This document shows, in pieces, positions 8,242-15,909 of a stretch of 33,627 nucleotides of DNA. The DNA is from Nitrospinota bacterium. GTDB lineage: Bacteria > Nitrospinota > Nitrospinia > Nitrospinales > VA-1. How positions within the stretch are numbered: the stretch's first letter is position 1; every line of letters starts with the position of its first letter. The translations under genes were made by a program, and so were the position numbers. The stretch covers positions 1 through 33,627 of the forward strand of contig JACNKA010000139.1 of assembly GCA_014382285.1 (NCBI GenBank), read 5' to 3'. Under the pieces are notes generated by a model. The model saw only the letters and a list, made by a program, of their open reading frames with translations, was not told the origin of the DNA and ran no database searches.

Positions 8242-9579
8242 TTGCAGTCTCTTAAACATCAAGTCGACCGATTTTTTCTTTTAAGCCAGAATGGCACGGA
8301 TATCCCCACTGAAATCAGAGCCGGGCTGGCTACTTTCCTGACGGCTTCTTATATCATTTTTGTTCAACCTGCTGTCTTGTCCGAATCGGGAATGGATTTC
8401 GGAGCCGTGATGACAGCCACCTGCCTTTCTGCTGCTTTGGGGTGCCTGATAATGGGGCTGTGGGCCAATTACCCCATCGCTCTGGCTCCCGGAATGGGAA
8501 TCAATTTCTATTTCACCTATACCGTTGTCATTGGTCAGGGAATTCCCTGGGAAAAAGCTCTGGGAGCTGTTTTCTGTTCCGGAATTATTTTAATTGTCCT
8601 CACGGTTATGCGGGTGCGTGAATATATGCTGAACCTGATTCCTGATTCCCTGAAAAGCGGAATTGCCGCAGGTATCGGACTGTTCATCACCTTCATCGGG
8701 TTTGTGCAGGGCGGGCTGGTCGTAGAGAATCCGGGAACTCTGGTGAAACTGGGAAGTCTTAAAAGTCTTCCTGTATTGTTCACGCTTTCAGGATTAGTTT
8801 TGATTGCCGTTCTTTTGCAACGGAAAGTCAAGGGAGCGATTTTGATTGGCATGCTCATGTTGACCTTGTCAGGCCTTCCTCTCGGGCTGGTGAGCTATCA
8901 TGGGCTGGTTTCCTTGCCACCTGCTATGGGACCCACCTTTATGAAAATGGATGTTATGGGGGCGCTCGACCTGGGCCTGGTTACGGTTATTCTGGTTTTT
9001 GTATTTGTGGATTTGTTTGATACGGCAGGTACTCTTGTTGGCGTCAGCCAGCAAGCAGGGCTCTTGAAGCAGGGGAAATTGCCCCGCGCCACCCGCGCCT
9101 TTATGCCGGATGCGGTGGCCACCACTGCCGGAGCCACCCTGGGAACTTCAACAGTGGTTTGCTATATCGAAAGCTCAACCGGTGTGGCAGAAGGAGGACG
9201 TACGGGGCTCACCGCTGTTGTGGTTGCGGTTCTTTTTTTGTTGGCACTTTTTCTCTCCCCAGTGGCTCAAATGATTGGTGGAGGTTACACCCTGGAGACG
9301 GGCAGGACGTTCTACCCCATTACCGCCCCGGTGCTGATCATTGTAGGTTGTCTCATGGCTTCTAACCTGACCCGGATTGACTGGGCTAAATGGGATGAAG
9401 CGCTCCCCGCATTTTTGACCGTTGTGGGCATGCCTTTGACCTATAGTATCGCTGATGGCATGGCTCTGGGTTTCATCACTTATCCTTTTATGAAAATCCT
9501 TTCGGGTAAAGCCGTTCATCCTGTAATGATTCTGATCGCTGTCCTGTTTCTGACTCGATATGTCATGCTCCCCGGTTAA
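8242..9579 (+). CDS. NCS2-family purine permease (AzgA/PbuG type)
   Basis: The 445-residue polytopic membrane protein has the AzgA-branch motifs 'EIRAGLATFLTASYIIFVQP', 'NYPIALAPGMGINFYFTY' and 'FVDLFDTAGTLVGVSQQAG', and about a dozen hydrophobic segments. Members import adenine, guanine or hypoxanthine by proton symport. The start is a TTG preceded by GAGGAG at good distance. It lies 33 bases after the tRNA nucleotidyltransferase gene, so the two are probably cotranscribed and no room is left for a purine riboswitch. Exact base specificity cannot be read from the sequence. Confidence 0.9.
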   Translation: MQSLKHQVDRFFLLSQNGTDIPTEIRAGLATFLTASYIIFVQPAVLSESGMDFGAVMTATCLSAALGCLIMGLWANYPIALAPGMGINFYFTYTVVIGQGIPWEKALGAVFCSGIILIVLTVMRVREYMLNLIPDSLKSGIAAGIGLFITFIGFVQGGLVVENPGTLVKLGSLKSLPVLFTLSGLVLIAVLLQRKVKGAILIGMLMLTLSGLPLGLVSYHGLVSLPPAMGPTFMKMDVMGALDLGLVTVILVFVFVDLFDTAGTLVGVSQQAGLLKQGKLPRATRAFMPDAVATTAGATLGTSTVVCYIESSTGVAEGGRTGLTAVVVAVLFLLALFLSPVAQMIGGGYTLETGRTFYPITAPVLIIVGCLMASNLTRIDWAKWDEALPAFLTVVGMPLTYSIADGMALGFITYPFMKILSGKAVHPVMILIAVLFLTRYVMLPG

Positions 9580-9647
9580 AGCAGGAAGCAAATGTGTTAC
9601 AATGCAATCTAAATATTCCCCTTTAACATGTGAACAGGTGGTGGGTC

Positions 9648-10232
9648 GTGGCAAGTGTTGAATACCTTATCAAGCAGTTTTTGACTCCAGATAAAAAAAA
9701 TCTCGATTTGAGCAATCAGAACATTGGTGACAAGGGGGCCATCACGCTTTCCACGTCGAAGAATCTCCGCAAGCTGAAAAAACTGATTTTGCCTAACAAC
9801 AATATCAGCGATGAAGGAATCACTGCAATTGCCAACTCGGAAAACTTTAAGCATCTGACTGATCTGGATATTTATGGCAATGTCATCAGTGATGACGGGG
9901 TCAAGGCGATAGCCGAATCGCCCTATATGAGCAACCTGAAAAAACTCAGTCTGTATGGCAACCTGGTTGAAGATGAAGGGGCCATTGCTATTGCCGAATC
10001 GCAGACGCTTGCAAAATTAAAACATTTATTTATCACCTCTAACCGCATCCGGCGTGAGGGGATTGAATCACTTCAAAAAGCAAAATGTCGTACCCGGCTT
10101 TGCCATCTTCATGTGGATGACCTGAAGGATTTCTATTATGAAGAGGTCTCGAATGATGATGACGAAGATTTGATCAATAGTTGGGAAGAGCTTAAGGCCC
10201 GGTCTGGGAAAGACGGGGATTCAGAGGATTAA
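9648..10232 (+). CDS. Cytoplasmic ribonuclease-inhibitor-type LRR protein
   Basis: About 194 residues from a GTG at 9648, chosen because AGGTGG sits just upstream; the track's GTG at 9630 has no ribosome site. Four to five leucine-rich repeats of roughly 25-28 residues follow the RNI-like pattern 'L..L.L..N.I.DEG..AIA.S', for example 'LKKLILPNNNISDEGITAIA' and 'LKKLSLYGNLVEDEGAIAIA'. The tail is very acidic ('SNDDDEDL', 'GKDGDSED'). There is no signal peptide, so it is presumably cytoplasmic and probably binds protein. The stop is 8 bases before the next LRR gene, which is exported. The binding partner is unknown. Confidence 0.82.
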   Translation: MASVEYLIKQFLTPDKKNLDLSNQNIGDKGAITLSTSKNLRKLKKLILPNNNISDEGITAIANSENFKHLTDLDIYGNVISDDGVKAIAESPYMSNLKKLSLYGNLVEDEGAIAIAESQTLAKLKHLFITSNRIRREGIESLQKAKCRTRLCHLHVDDLKDFYYEEVSNDDDEDLINSWEELKARSGKDGDSED

Positions 10233-10240
10233 TTCCCCCA

Positions 10241-10789
10241 ATGTTGAAGCGTTTTTTTCTGTTAATGCTGATTCTCCTGCCGGTAAGTTGGGCGCAAGTC
10301 GGTTCGTCCGAGCCGGTGGACTACGAGAAACTCTTTGCTGAAAACCTGTCGATGGGAGGCAAGGTTTTAAACCTCTCGGGAAAAAACATAGGGGATGAAG
10401 GCCTCAAAATTCTCCTCAAGCAGGATTTCATAAAAAAACTCAAAAGAATTGATCTGAGATACAACGCTATCAGCCCAACAGGAGCCAAAATTCTGGCTCA
10501 GACCCCGGCTTTGCCAAAACTCAAAATCTTGATCCTGCGACATAATTTTTTTGCCGATGAAGGCACTCTGGCCTTGGCTGATTCTTCCAGTTTTCCTAAC
10601 CTTGAGGCATTGCAGTTGGGGTGGAATGAGGTTCGCGATTCCGGTGCTTTGGCCCTGGCGAATTCGAAAAATTTCCCTAAACTGAAGAAGCTTGATTTAA
10701 GGGGAAACTTCCTGGCTGGAAAAACAAAAGATAAACTTAGAACCTCCCTGGCTCACCTGAAATCTTTGCGCATATTTCAATCCGAATAA
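10241..10789 (+). CDS. Exported ribonuclease-inhibitor-type LRR protein
   Basis: The 182-residue protein has a signal peptide ('MLKRFFLLMLILLPVSWA') and about five RNI-like leucine-rich repeats, including 'VLNLSGKNIGDEGLKILL', 'LKRIDLRYNAISPTGAKILA' and 'LKKLDLRGNFLAGK'. It resembles the protein encoded just upstream but lacks the acidic tail and carries a signal, so the pair looks like a duplication sent to two compartments. It probably forms a protein-binding surface in the periplasm. The repeat CACTAGGCGTGG begins one base after the stop. Confidence 0.82.
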   Translation: MLKRFFLLMLILLPVSWAQVGSSEPVDYEKLFAENLSMGGKVLNLSGKNIGDEGLKILLKQDFIKKLKRIDLRYNAISPTGAKILAQTPALPKLKILILRHNFFADEGTLALADSSSFPNLEALQLGWNEVRDSGALALANSKNFPKLKKLDLRGNFLAGKTKDKLRTSLAHLKSLRIFQSE

Positions 10790-10790
10790 A

Positions 10791-10814
10791 CACTAGGCGT
10801 GGAGCCTGCTAGTG
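10791..10814. repeat. Dispersed repeat CACTAGGCGTGG with hairpin
   Basis: CACTAGGCGTGG (10791-10802) followed by AGCCTGCTAGTG gives an imperfect hairpin (CACTAG...CTAGTG with inner GGC/GCC). The same 12-mer occurs at the AMMECR1 gene end (27088-27099, reverse), with one change at the polyprenyl synthase end (27668-27679), and partly at 22031-22039. Confidence 0.6.
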
Positions 10815-10843
10815 ATAACAGGAAGGGCGAGGAGATGGTGAAA

Positions 10844-11200
10844 ATGTTCAACAAAAGCACAGAAAGAGCCAGGAGGAAATCTCTGCGCAAAGAAATGCCA
10901 CCAGCGGAGGTGGCTTTGTGGCAGGTTTTGCGTAATGGACAGGCTAATGGGCACAAATTTCGGAGACAGTACAGTGTTGGCCAATACATTCTGGATTTTT
11001 ACTGTCCATCTGCAAAACTCGCGATTGAAATTGATGGAGACTCCCATTTCAACGAAGCGGCGATCCAATCGGATGAGATTCGGCAGAAAGCCATTGAGGA
11101 GATAGGGGTACAATTTTTGCGTTTTACCAACCCAGAGGTTTATGAAAACCTTGACGGAGTTTTCGAAAAAATTTTAAAGCATTTACCTCCCAATAAGTGA
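10844..11200 (+). CDS. DUF559 (Vsr-like endonuclease fold) protein
   Basis: About 118 residues from the ATG at 10844, which lies nine bases after GAGGAG. The track's GTG at 10799 lies inside a repeat and adds a non-homologous leader. The protein shows the DUF559 pattern: 'LRKEMPPAEVALWQVLRN', 'KFRRQYSVGQYILDFYCPSA', 'LAIEIDGDSHF' and 'RFTNPEVYENLDGV'. The Asp/Glu pattern around 'DFYC' and 'EIDGDSH' is that of a PD-(D/E)XK or Vsr-like nuclease core. The biological role of DUF559 proteins is not established. Its position between dispersed repeats, downstream of unrelated LRR genes, suggests a mobile or accessory gene. Confidence 0.82.
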   Translation: MFNKSTERARRKSLRKEMPPAEVALWQVLRNGQANGHKFRRQYSVGQYILDFYCPSAKLAIEIDGDSHFNEAAIQSDEIRQKAIEEIGVQFLRFTNPEVYENLDGVFEKILKHLPPNK

Positions 11201-11270
11201 AAAGCCAGGGGAAAGTAATATTTACTCCCATCTCTGATACACCGAGGTCGGCGGAGAAAAGAAATGTAAA

Positions 11271-11310
11271 CTCCCCTCCCTTCATAGGGAGGGGCTGGGG
11301 GAGGGTTGGC
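11271..11310 (+). repeat. Inverted-repeat arm (left) of the CCCTCCCTTCATAGGGAGGG family
   Basis: A 40-base segment contains the palindrome CCCTCCC-TTCATA-GGGAGGG followed by a G-rich tail. Its reverse complement recurs with about 85 percent identity at 11821-11860, flanking a single small ORF. It is probably a dispersed intergenic palindromic repeat. Confidence 0.7.
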
Positions 11311-11456
11311 TTGTTTTTACAGCTCTGAGTCGATGCTAACGTGTAGTCAAGAATGGACTTAGCCCCTTAATTGTGGATGAGTTGAGGAAGGTGAAAAGGA
11401 AAGAACTTGAAAATAGATTTTCTTGATTTCATATATTTTCAAATGGAGACCTGAAT

Positions 11457-11705
11457 ATGGGAATTGTGGTCAATATTCTTGAATATGGAAAAGATGGTGC
11501 AAGGAGTCTCGGAGACCATGAAATTTTGCAACTACCAACTCCAGGGGACCGAGTAGTAATTACTGCACCCATGGGTTCTCTGAATATAATGGAAGTATTA
11601 TGTGTTGAGTACAGTGCTATCGAAATTCCAAAATCGAGAGTTACTGAAAATATCAAACCAACTGCAAGTGTTTATGTAAAGTTCGTTGAACGATTTGATG
11701 GTTAA
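11457..11705 (+). CDS. Small hypothetical protein
   Basis: This 82-residue ORF starts at an ATG with GGAG about 10 bases upstream. The product ('MGIVVNILEYGKDGARSL', 'PGDRVVITAPMG', 'ASVYVKFVERF') is predicted mainly beta-strand, with no signal peptide, membrane segment or cysteine cluster. I do not recognise a family. It stands alone between two inverted copies of a 40-base repeat, in a stretch poorer in GC than its neighbours, which fits an acquired or mobile cargo gene. Coding status is supported by the start context and an ordinary amino acid composition, but it is not certain. Confidence 0.5.
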   Translation: MGIVVNILEYGKDGARSLGDHEILQLPTPGDRVVITAPMGSLNIMEVLCVEYSAIEIPKSRVTENIKPTASVYVKFVERFDG

Positions 11706-11820
11706 AGTTGTGGTGACAAAAAAAGGTGAAACGGATGAATAGCGAGGAGGCACTTCGCTCCTTGAATATGAGCTTAGATCAAACGATTTGAGCGAAATTT
11801 AAAGCGACCAGAAAAAATAA

Positions 11821-11860
11821 TCCAACCCTCCCTCAATCCCTCCCTATGAAGGGAGGGAAG
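11821..11860 (-). repeat. Inverted-repeat arm (right) of the CCCTCCCTTCATAGGGAGGG family
   Basis: This is the reverse-complement counterpart of 11271-11310, with about 34 of 40 positions matching. Together the arms bracket about 510 bases. The internal GGGAGGG/CCCTCCC palindrome could also end transcription from either side. Confidence 0.7.
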
Positions 11861-11895
11861 AAAGTCAGGCGCTCATGGCCTCTCTAGCTGGCCGG

Positions 11896-12138
11896 TCAGA
11901 CTTTCATGATTCCGCTATCTTCGTCATGAAAGAAGGTGTCGCCGTTGGGTCCGCGGTAGTTTATTTCCTTGACCTCCCAGATCTGTTTCTTTTTCACATC
12001 CGCCTCGGCGGCGTGGAACCGTCCGTTTTCTTCCCGCTGTAACAGGAGGAATTTGTTGTCATTATTCGAGACAATTTCCCAATTAAAAAAATCGCTCTGA
12101 ACGGTTCCTTTTTCGTAGTCGATATTGATGATATTCAT
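11896..12138 (-). CDS. Small hypothetical protein downstream of ctpA
   Basis: An 80-residue cytoplasmic protein, mostly polar ('MNIINIDYEKGTVQSDFFNWEIVS', 'KKKQIWEVKEINYRGPNGD'), with a predicted beta-rich fold. I do not recognise a family. AAGGGA lies about 8 bases before the ATG, and the gene starts 30 bases after the ctpA stop on the same strand, so it probably ends that operon. The stop is followed by CCGGCCAGC, a partial copy of the repeat that follows the accD and protease stops. Confidence 0.62.
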   Translation of the reverse strand: MNIINIDYEKGTVQSDFFNWEIVSNNDNKFLLLQREENGRFHAAEADVKKKQIWEVKEINYRGPNGDTFFHDEDSGIMKV

Positions 12139-12168
12139 TTCTGTAATCCCTTGAATCTTAATGTTTGA

Positions 12169-13716
12169 CTAATAATCAATGTTGGCGGCAATTTCACGGG
12201 CTTTTTCCATAGACCGTTTTTTGCTGGCAACGGTAGTATTTTTCAGAATGCGAAGAGCCAGCTCCACAGTCGAATCGTGCTCGGCGTTCAAAGTGACACC
12301 TTGTTTTTCAAAAAATTTATTGAGACTGGATGCTTTCAAGTTCAATGAAGACTGTATGGGGCCAACCTTGTCATGTTTATGGACTTCTTCACCTGCGACA
12401 TCATTGATGATGTGGATTTCAGGGACAATGCCGTGTTCGGTGATGTCGATTCCAGAGGGTGTGTAATATTTTGAAGTGGTGAGTCGTAGCCCGGAACCAT
12501 CGCTCAATCTGAAAATAGTTTGCACGGAACCTTTGCCATAGGAATTTTCACCTATGATCAGGGCTTTTCCTGAATCGCGCAATGCCCCGGCGACAATCTC
12601 TGATGCGCTGGCACTGTACTGGTTAACGATAATCGCGACGGGGACTTGATGCAAACTGTCTTTGTATAATCCACGGTATTCGTGGTAATCATCCTGGGCT
12701 CGGCCTTGGGTGTAAACGACCATTCGACCCTTGAAAAGAAAATGGCTGGCGACTTTTACCGATTGGGTGAGTAGCCCGCCTGGATTTTCACGCAAGTCCA
12801 GAATGAACCCTTTCACACCATTTTTTTCAGCTTCATTCAAACCCACCTTCAACTGTTTTTCTGTCTGTTTTGAAAAACTGCTGATCTTTAAATAGCCAAT
12901 CTGGTTGTCGAGCGTTTTATATTCAACCGTGTTGATCAAAATGATTTCACGGGTGAGGGTGTAGGTGCGCTTTTTATTTTTCTTGGGTCGCAAAAGGGTG
13001 AGGGTGACCTGAGTATCGGGGTAGCCTCGAAGCAGGTCGGCGAGTTCCTCAATATGCATCTCGGTGATTTCCTTGCCGTTTACACTCACGAAGGAATCAT
13101 CGGCAAGAATCCCAGCCCTTTGAGCCGGTGAATCGGCCATGGTCTTGACCACGTATAGACGATTATCTTTCATGGTGATCACCATCCCCAGGCCGCCGTA
13201 CTTACCTTCTGTATCACGCATGGACTTTTTAAAGGAGTCCTTATCCATATACTGGGAATAAGTATCAAGCGAATTCATAATCCCCTCAATCGCTGAGCTT
13301 TCAAGGTTTTCTTTTGTGATGGTCTTGTTGGACTGGTCGTGAAGGAAATAATAAACTTTCTGGAGCTCATCCCAATCGTGGTTTCTGTCGTAAGTCAGCT
13401 TATATCGTGTGTCCTCTTTTTTATATCTTAGTGTATTGATGTCGGGGTTTTTGCTGAGCGTCACCAGTTCAGGGTCTACATTTTTTATCATTCCTTCAAT
13501 GGCGGCGGAGAAAAGTTTTTTGTGGTCAGGGGGGTAGACATATTTAGTTGAAACCAAATCCATGACTTCTTCAAATATTTCCAGGTCGCTATTGAAAAAG
13601 CCTGCGTTTGCAAGACCTCCTGGCCCCAGAATGTTAGCCTGAGGCAGGCATAAGAAGGCTAAAAGTCCTGCCACCAGGCCCAACGAATATTTTCGGAAAT
13701 TTTTATTCAGATTCAT
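12169..13716 (-). CDS. ctpA: C-terminal processing peptidase, S41 family (CtpA-type)
   Basis: The 515-residue protein has an N-terminal signal or anchor (about 11-35), a PDZ domain (about 175-245, 'GGLGMVITMKDNRLYVV', 'SPAQRAGILADDSFVSV') and the S41 catalytic core. The Ser/Lys dyad is S370 in 'SASASEIVAGAL' and K395 in 'NSYGKGSVQT', 25 residues apart as in Prc/CtpA. Such periplasmic proteases trim or degrade exported proteins from the C-terminus. About 50 residues before the conserved 'EGIMNSLDTYSQYMDKDSF' is a degenerate extra copy of that segment ('EGMIKNVDPELVTLSKNPD'). It lies between dsbA (50 bases upstream) and a small gene, suggesting an envelope-quality operon. Confidence 0.92.
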   Translation of the reverse strand: MNLNKNFRKYSLGLVAGLLAFLCLPQANILGPGGLANAGFFNSDLEIFEEVMDLVSTKYVYPPDHKKLFSAAIEGMIKNVDPELVTLSKNPDINTLRYKKEDTRYKLTYDRNHDWDELQKVYYFLHDQSNKTITKENLESSAIEGIMNSLDTYSQYMDKDSFKKSMRDTEGKYGGLGMVITMKDNRLYVVKTMADSPAQRAGILADDSFVSVNGKEITEMHIEELADLLRGYPDTQVTLTLLRPKKNKKRTYTLTREIILINTVEYKTLDNQIGYLKISSFSKQTEKQLKVGLNEAEKNGVKGFILDLRENPGGLLTQSVKVASHFLFKGRMVVYTQGRAQDDYHEYRGLYKDSLHQVPVAIIVNQYSASASEIVAGALRDSGKALIIGENSYGKGSVQTIFRLSDGSGLRLTTSKYYTPSGIDITEHGIVPEIHIINDVAGEEVHKHDKVGPIQSSLNLKASSLNKFFEKQGVTLNAEHDSTVELALRILKNTTVASKKRSMEKAREIAANIDY

Positions 13717-13766
13717 TCTAGATTTTTAGAGCAGGGTCAATGTTGTGGGCTAAGAAGGCCTTAAAA

Positions 13767-14393
13767 TTAACCATTATTTTTCAAAATATCTGTGAAAATC
13801 AGTTCCAGATTGTCTGTCATCTCTTCAACACTTCCATTGGACATGCTTGGTGCCACTTTCAGGATATCATTGATGATAATCGTTGGTGTTTCATTAGCCT
13901 TGAACTGCTGGGCCATTTCAAGAGAACGGTCTGTCTTGGTTTTGATGGAAGCAGACTGCATGCCTTCGGTCATTTCCTGGGTTATCTTGAAATCACGGGC
14001 TAGAAATTTAATGACTTTAGGTTGAAAAATATCGACGCCCAATTTGAAGCTGGTGTCAAATAACTCCTGGGTGAATTCTTCTTCAATCCCCAGCTCATCG
14101 GCAATATAAAATGCCATTGCCGGGTAGGCCGTCTGGTTGCCCCAGTAAATGGGGAATTTTTTGTGATGAAGTTTGTCCTTGAACTTGGAGCGCAGGCGTT
14201 TGGAGGTTTCCAGAAACCGGTAACAATGCCCGCAGGAGTAATTGAAGAACTCAGACATCTCGATTGTCTTGACATTTTTGAGCTTGCTGATGTCGCCAAT
14301 CACTTCATATTTACCGCGAATTTTGTCACCCGCCTGAACCCATCCGGGTAATAACAAAAAAACAGCCATTAAAAGGGAGGAAACCTTTATCAT
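13767..14393 (-). CDS. dsbA: Periplasmic thiol:disulfide oxidoreductase DsbA
   Basis: The 208-residue protein has a signal peptide (about 1-21, 'PGWVQAG') and the DsbA fold. The active site is C54-G-H-C57 in 'FFNYSCGHCYRF' and the cis-proline loop is 'ETPTII'. It introduces disulfides into exported proteins. AAGGAG precedes the ATG. It lies 34 bases after the tetrahaem lipoprotein gene and 50 before ctpA on the same strand. Oxidative folding of the cysteine-rich cytochrome encoded upstream is a plausible local job. CGHC is the classical, strongly oxidising dipeptide type, unlike the CPFC of the other two Dsb proteins here. Confidence 0.9.
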   Translation of the reverse strand: MIKVSSLLMAVFLLLPGWVQAGDKIRGKYEVIGDISKLKNVKTIEMSEFFNYSCGHCYRFLETSKRLRSKFKDKLHHKKFPIYWGNQTAYPAMAFYIADELGIEEEFTQELFDTSFKLGVDIFQPKVIKFLARDFKITQEMTEGMQSASIKTKTDRSLEMAQQFKANETPTIIINDILKVAPSMSNGSVEEMTDNLELIFTDILKNNG

Positions 14394-14427
14394 GAATAAC
14401 TCCTTATATTTTCAAAATGCAAATTCA

Positions 14428-15738
14428 CTAATGTTTGATCTTCGGCCAGTACTCGGCGTAATTAAAACGCGGGCTGTGGTTTTTCACATGGCACTGTTTG
14501 CAGGCCTCTCGGGCCTTGCCCCCAAAGCCCGCTTGCGGGGCTGATGCGTGGTCCCGCCCGGGGCCATGACATACCTCGCACTGGACGTTTTTCAGGCCGG
14601 GAGTATCCAACTCGCTGATAAAGCCTCCCGCAAGGTTAAAGCCGACCACGTGGCAAACCAGACACTCAGGATCAAACGCCTTGTTAATTTTCCTTAAAGT
14701 ATCATAAGCCCGGCCATGGCGCGAACCAGACCAAACTTTGTGTTCTGCGGAATGACAGGTCTTGCACAGGGCGTCCCCGGCGTAAACGGATTTGTTTCTA
14801 CCGCTCCGCTTGCCAGCCAGAGTTTCGAAAAACATGGCTTCGACTTTTTCATTGTACTTTTCATATAACTCTACCATTTTGGGGTCAGATTTTACACTTG
14901 AATCCAGTTTTACCATGCGGTGACTTAAAGATTTATTGCCTTCGGGGTCAAGTTGCACTCTTAATTCGCCCATTTTTTGGCCTCGAGGGGAGGATTGAAC
15001 GAAAAGCTTGCCATTTCTTTTCACCGGCACCATGTCAATGACATCCGATTCGGTGACAATATGCCCATTGATCACAATATCCACCCCATCCAGTTTCAGG
15101 TAATTCAGTGCCACTTGTTTTTCAGCATGAGTGAGAAGAACGATGAGGTCAGGCTTCTCTGTTTTACGCATACGGGTTATCAGGTTTCGGACTGCCTGCT
15201 TCGGGTCTGTGACGTCCAGACCGACATGGTCATAAAACAATTTGGGGTCGGCAACCGCGAGGATACCGACTTTTAAACCATTTGAGAAGGACTTCACCTT
15301 TGACCGGATGGGTTCAAACTGGTCGATCTTCAGGTTTCCCGCTATCCAGGGAATTTGCGCCCGATTCTTCAGGAATTTGGAGCCGTAGACCATGTCCCGA
15401 TCCCCCAGCGCAACGGCATCGTAGTGCATTTTTTCTGTAGCGATGAGTAGTGTTTCGGCTTTCAGTTTGCCCTGACGCGTGGGTTCTTTAAAATGGTCGC
15501 CGGTATCAACAAGTAAAAGGTTTGGGTGTTGGAGACGTGTCTCCTTGAGGTATTGCATTCGTCGCTCAATACCGCCCTGATCTTCTTCCTTGGCGCATCC
15601 GCAGGGTTTTAGTTCTGCCAACAGGTTGCCAGTGTAAACAATGAGTACCTCTCGAGGACCCGAGGATGAGGTGATACTCTGACTTGCGGACAGGCATCCA
15701 GCGATAAATATAAGAAAAATCAATATCGTTTGTTTCAT
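14428..15738 (-). CDS. UshA-like metallophosphatase / tetrahaem cytochrome c554-like lipoprotein
   Basis: About 436 residues from the ATG at 15738, chosen because the lipobox 'IFIAGC' (Cys15) then sits correctly; the longer ORF adds 14 unlikely residues. A 5'-nucleotidase-like metallophosphoesterase domain comes first: 'IVYTGNLLAELKPCGCAKEEDQGG', 'LLVDTGDHF', 'DAVALGDRDM', 'LLTHAEKQ', 'VDIVINGH'. A cytochrome c554-type region follows with four CXXCH haem sites: CKTCH (325), CLVCH (359), CEVCH (387), CKQCH (413). The 'CGC' at 46-48 matches the redox motif of the UshA-like (seleno)protein group, here with Cys and not Sec. It is probably a membrane-anchored periplasmic redox enzyme with unknown substrate. 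It heads the dsbA-ctpA operon. Confidence 0.85.
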   Translation of the reverse strand: MKQTILIFLIFIAGCLSASQSITSSSGPREVLIVYTGNLLAELKPCGCAKEEDQGGIERRMQYLKETRLQHPNLLLVDTGDHFKEPTRQGKLKAETLLIATEKMHYDAVALGDRDMVYGSKFLKNRAQIPWIAGNLKIDQFEPIRSKVKSFSNGLKVGILAVADPKLFYDHVGLDVTDPKQAVRNLITRMRKTEKPDLIVLLTHAEKQVALNYLKLDGVDIVINGHIVTESDVIDMVPVKRNGKLFVQSSPRGQKMGELRVQLDPEGNKSLSHRMVKLDSSVKSDPKMVELYEKYNEKVEAMFFETLAGKRSGRNKSVYAGDALCKTCHSAEHKVWSGSRHGRAYDTLRKINKAFDPECLVCHVVGFNLAGGFISELDTPGLKNVQCEVCHGPGRDHASAPQAGFGGKAREACKQCHVKNHSPRFNYAEYWPKIKH

Positions 15739-15909
15739 TTCACTAAGGTATCGGAAATTCTCCATCAAATCAACGCTCACCAGACAAGAGAGCGGAAAAC
15801 CAGAGATTTAGAGGGGGAAAAGCATGCTTGCCTTATTAGGAATACCGCATTTCGTTATGAAATCCATGAAAAAACCGTTAGTATAGAAGGAAACTAAAAC
15901 GGTTAATCT

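Noticed and set aside
11734-11790. Micro-ORF of about 18 codons after AAGGTG
   Set aside because: It is too short and has no recognisable feature; the ribosome-site match alone is weak evidence.
15595-15606. Possible selenocysteine codon in the UshA-like gene
   Set aside because: Both codons of the CGC motif are TGC, so no Sec insertion is needed and no SECIS search is warranted.
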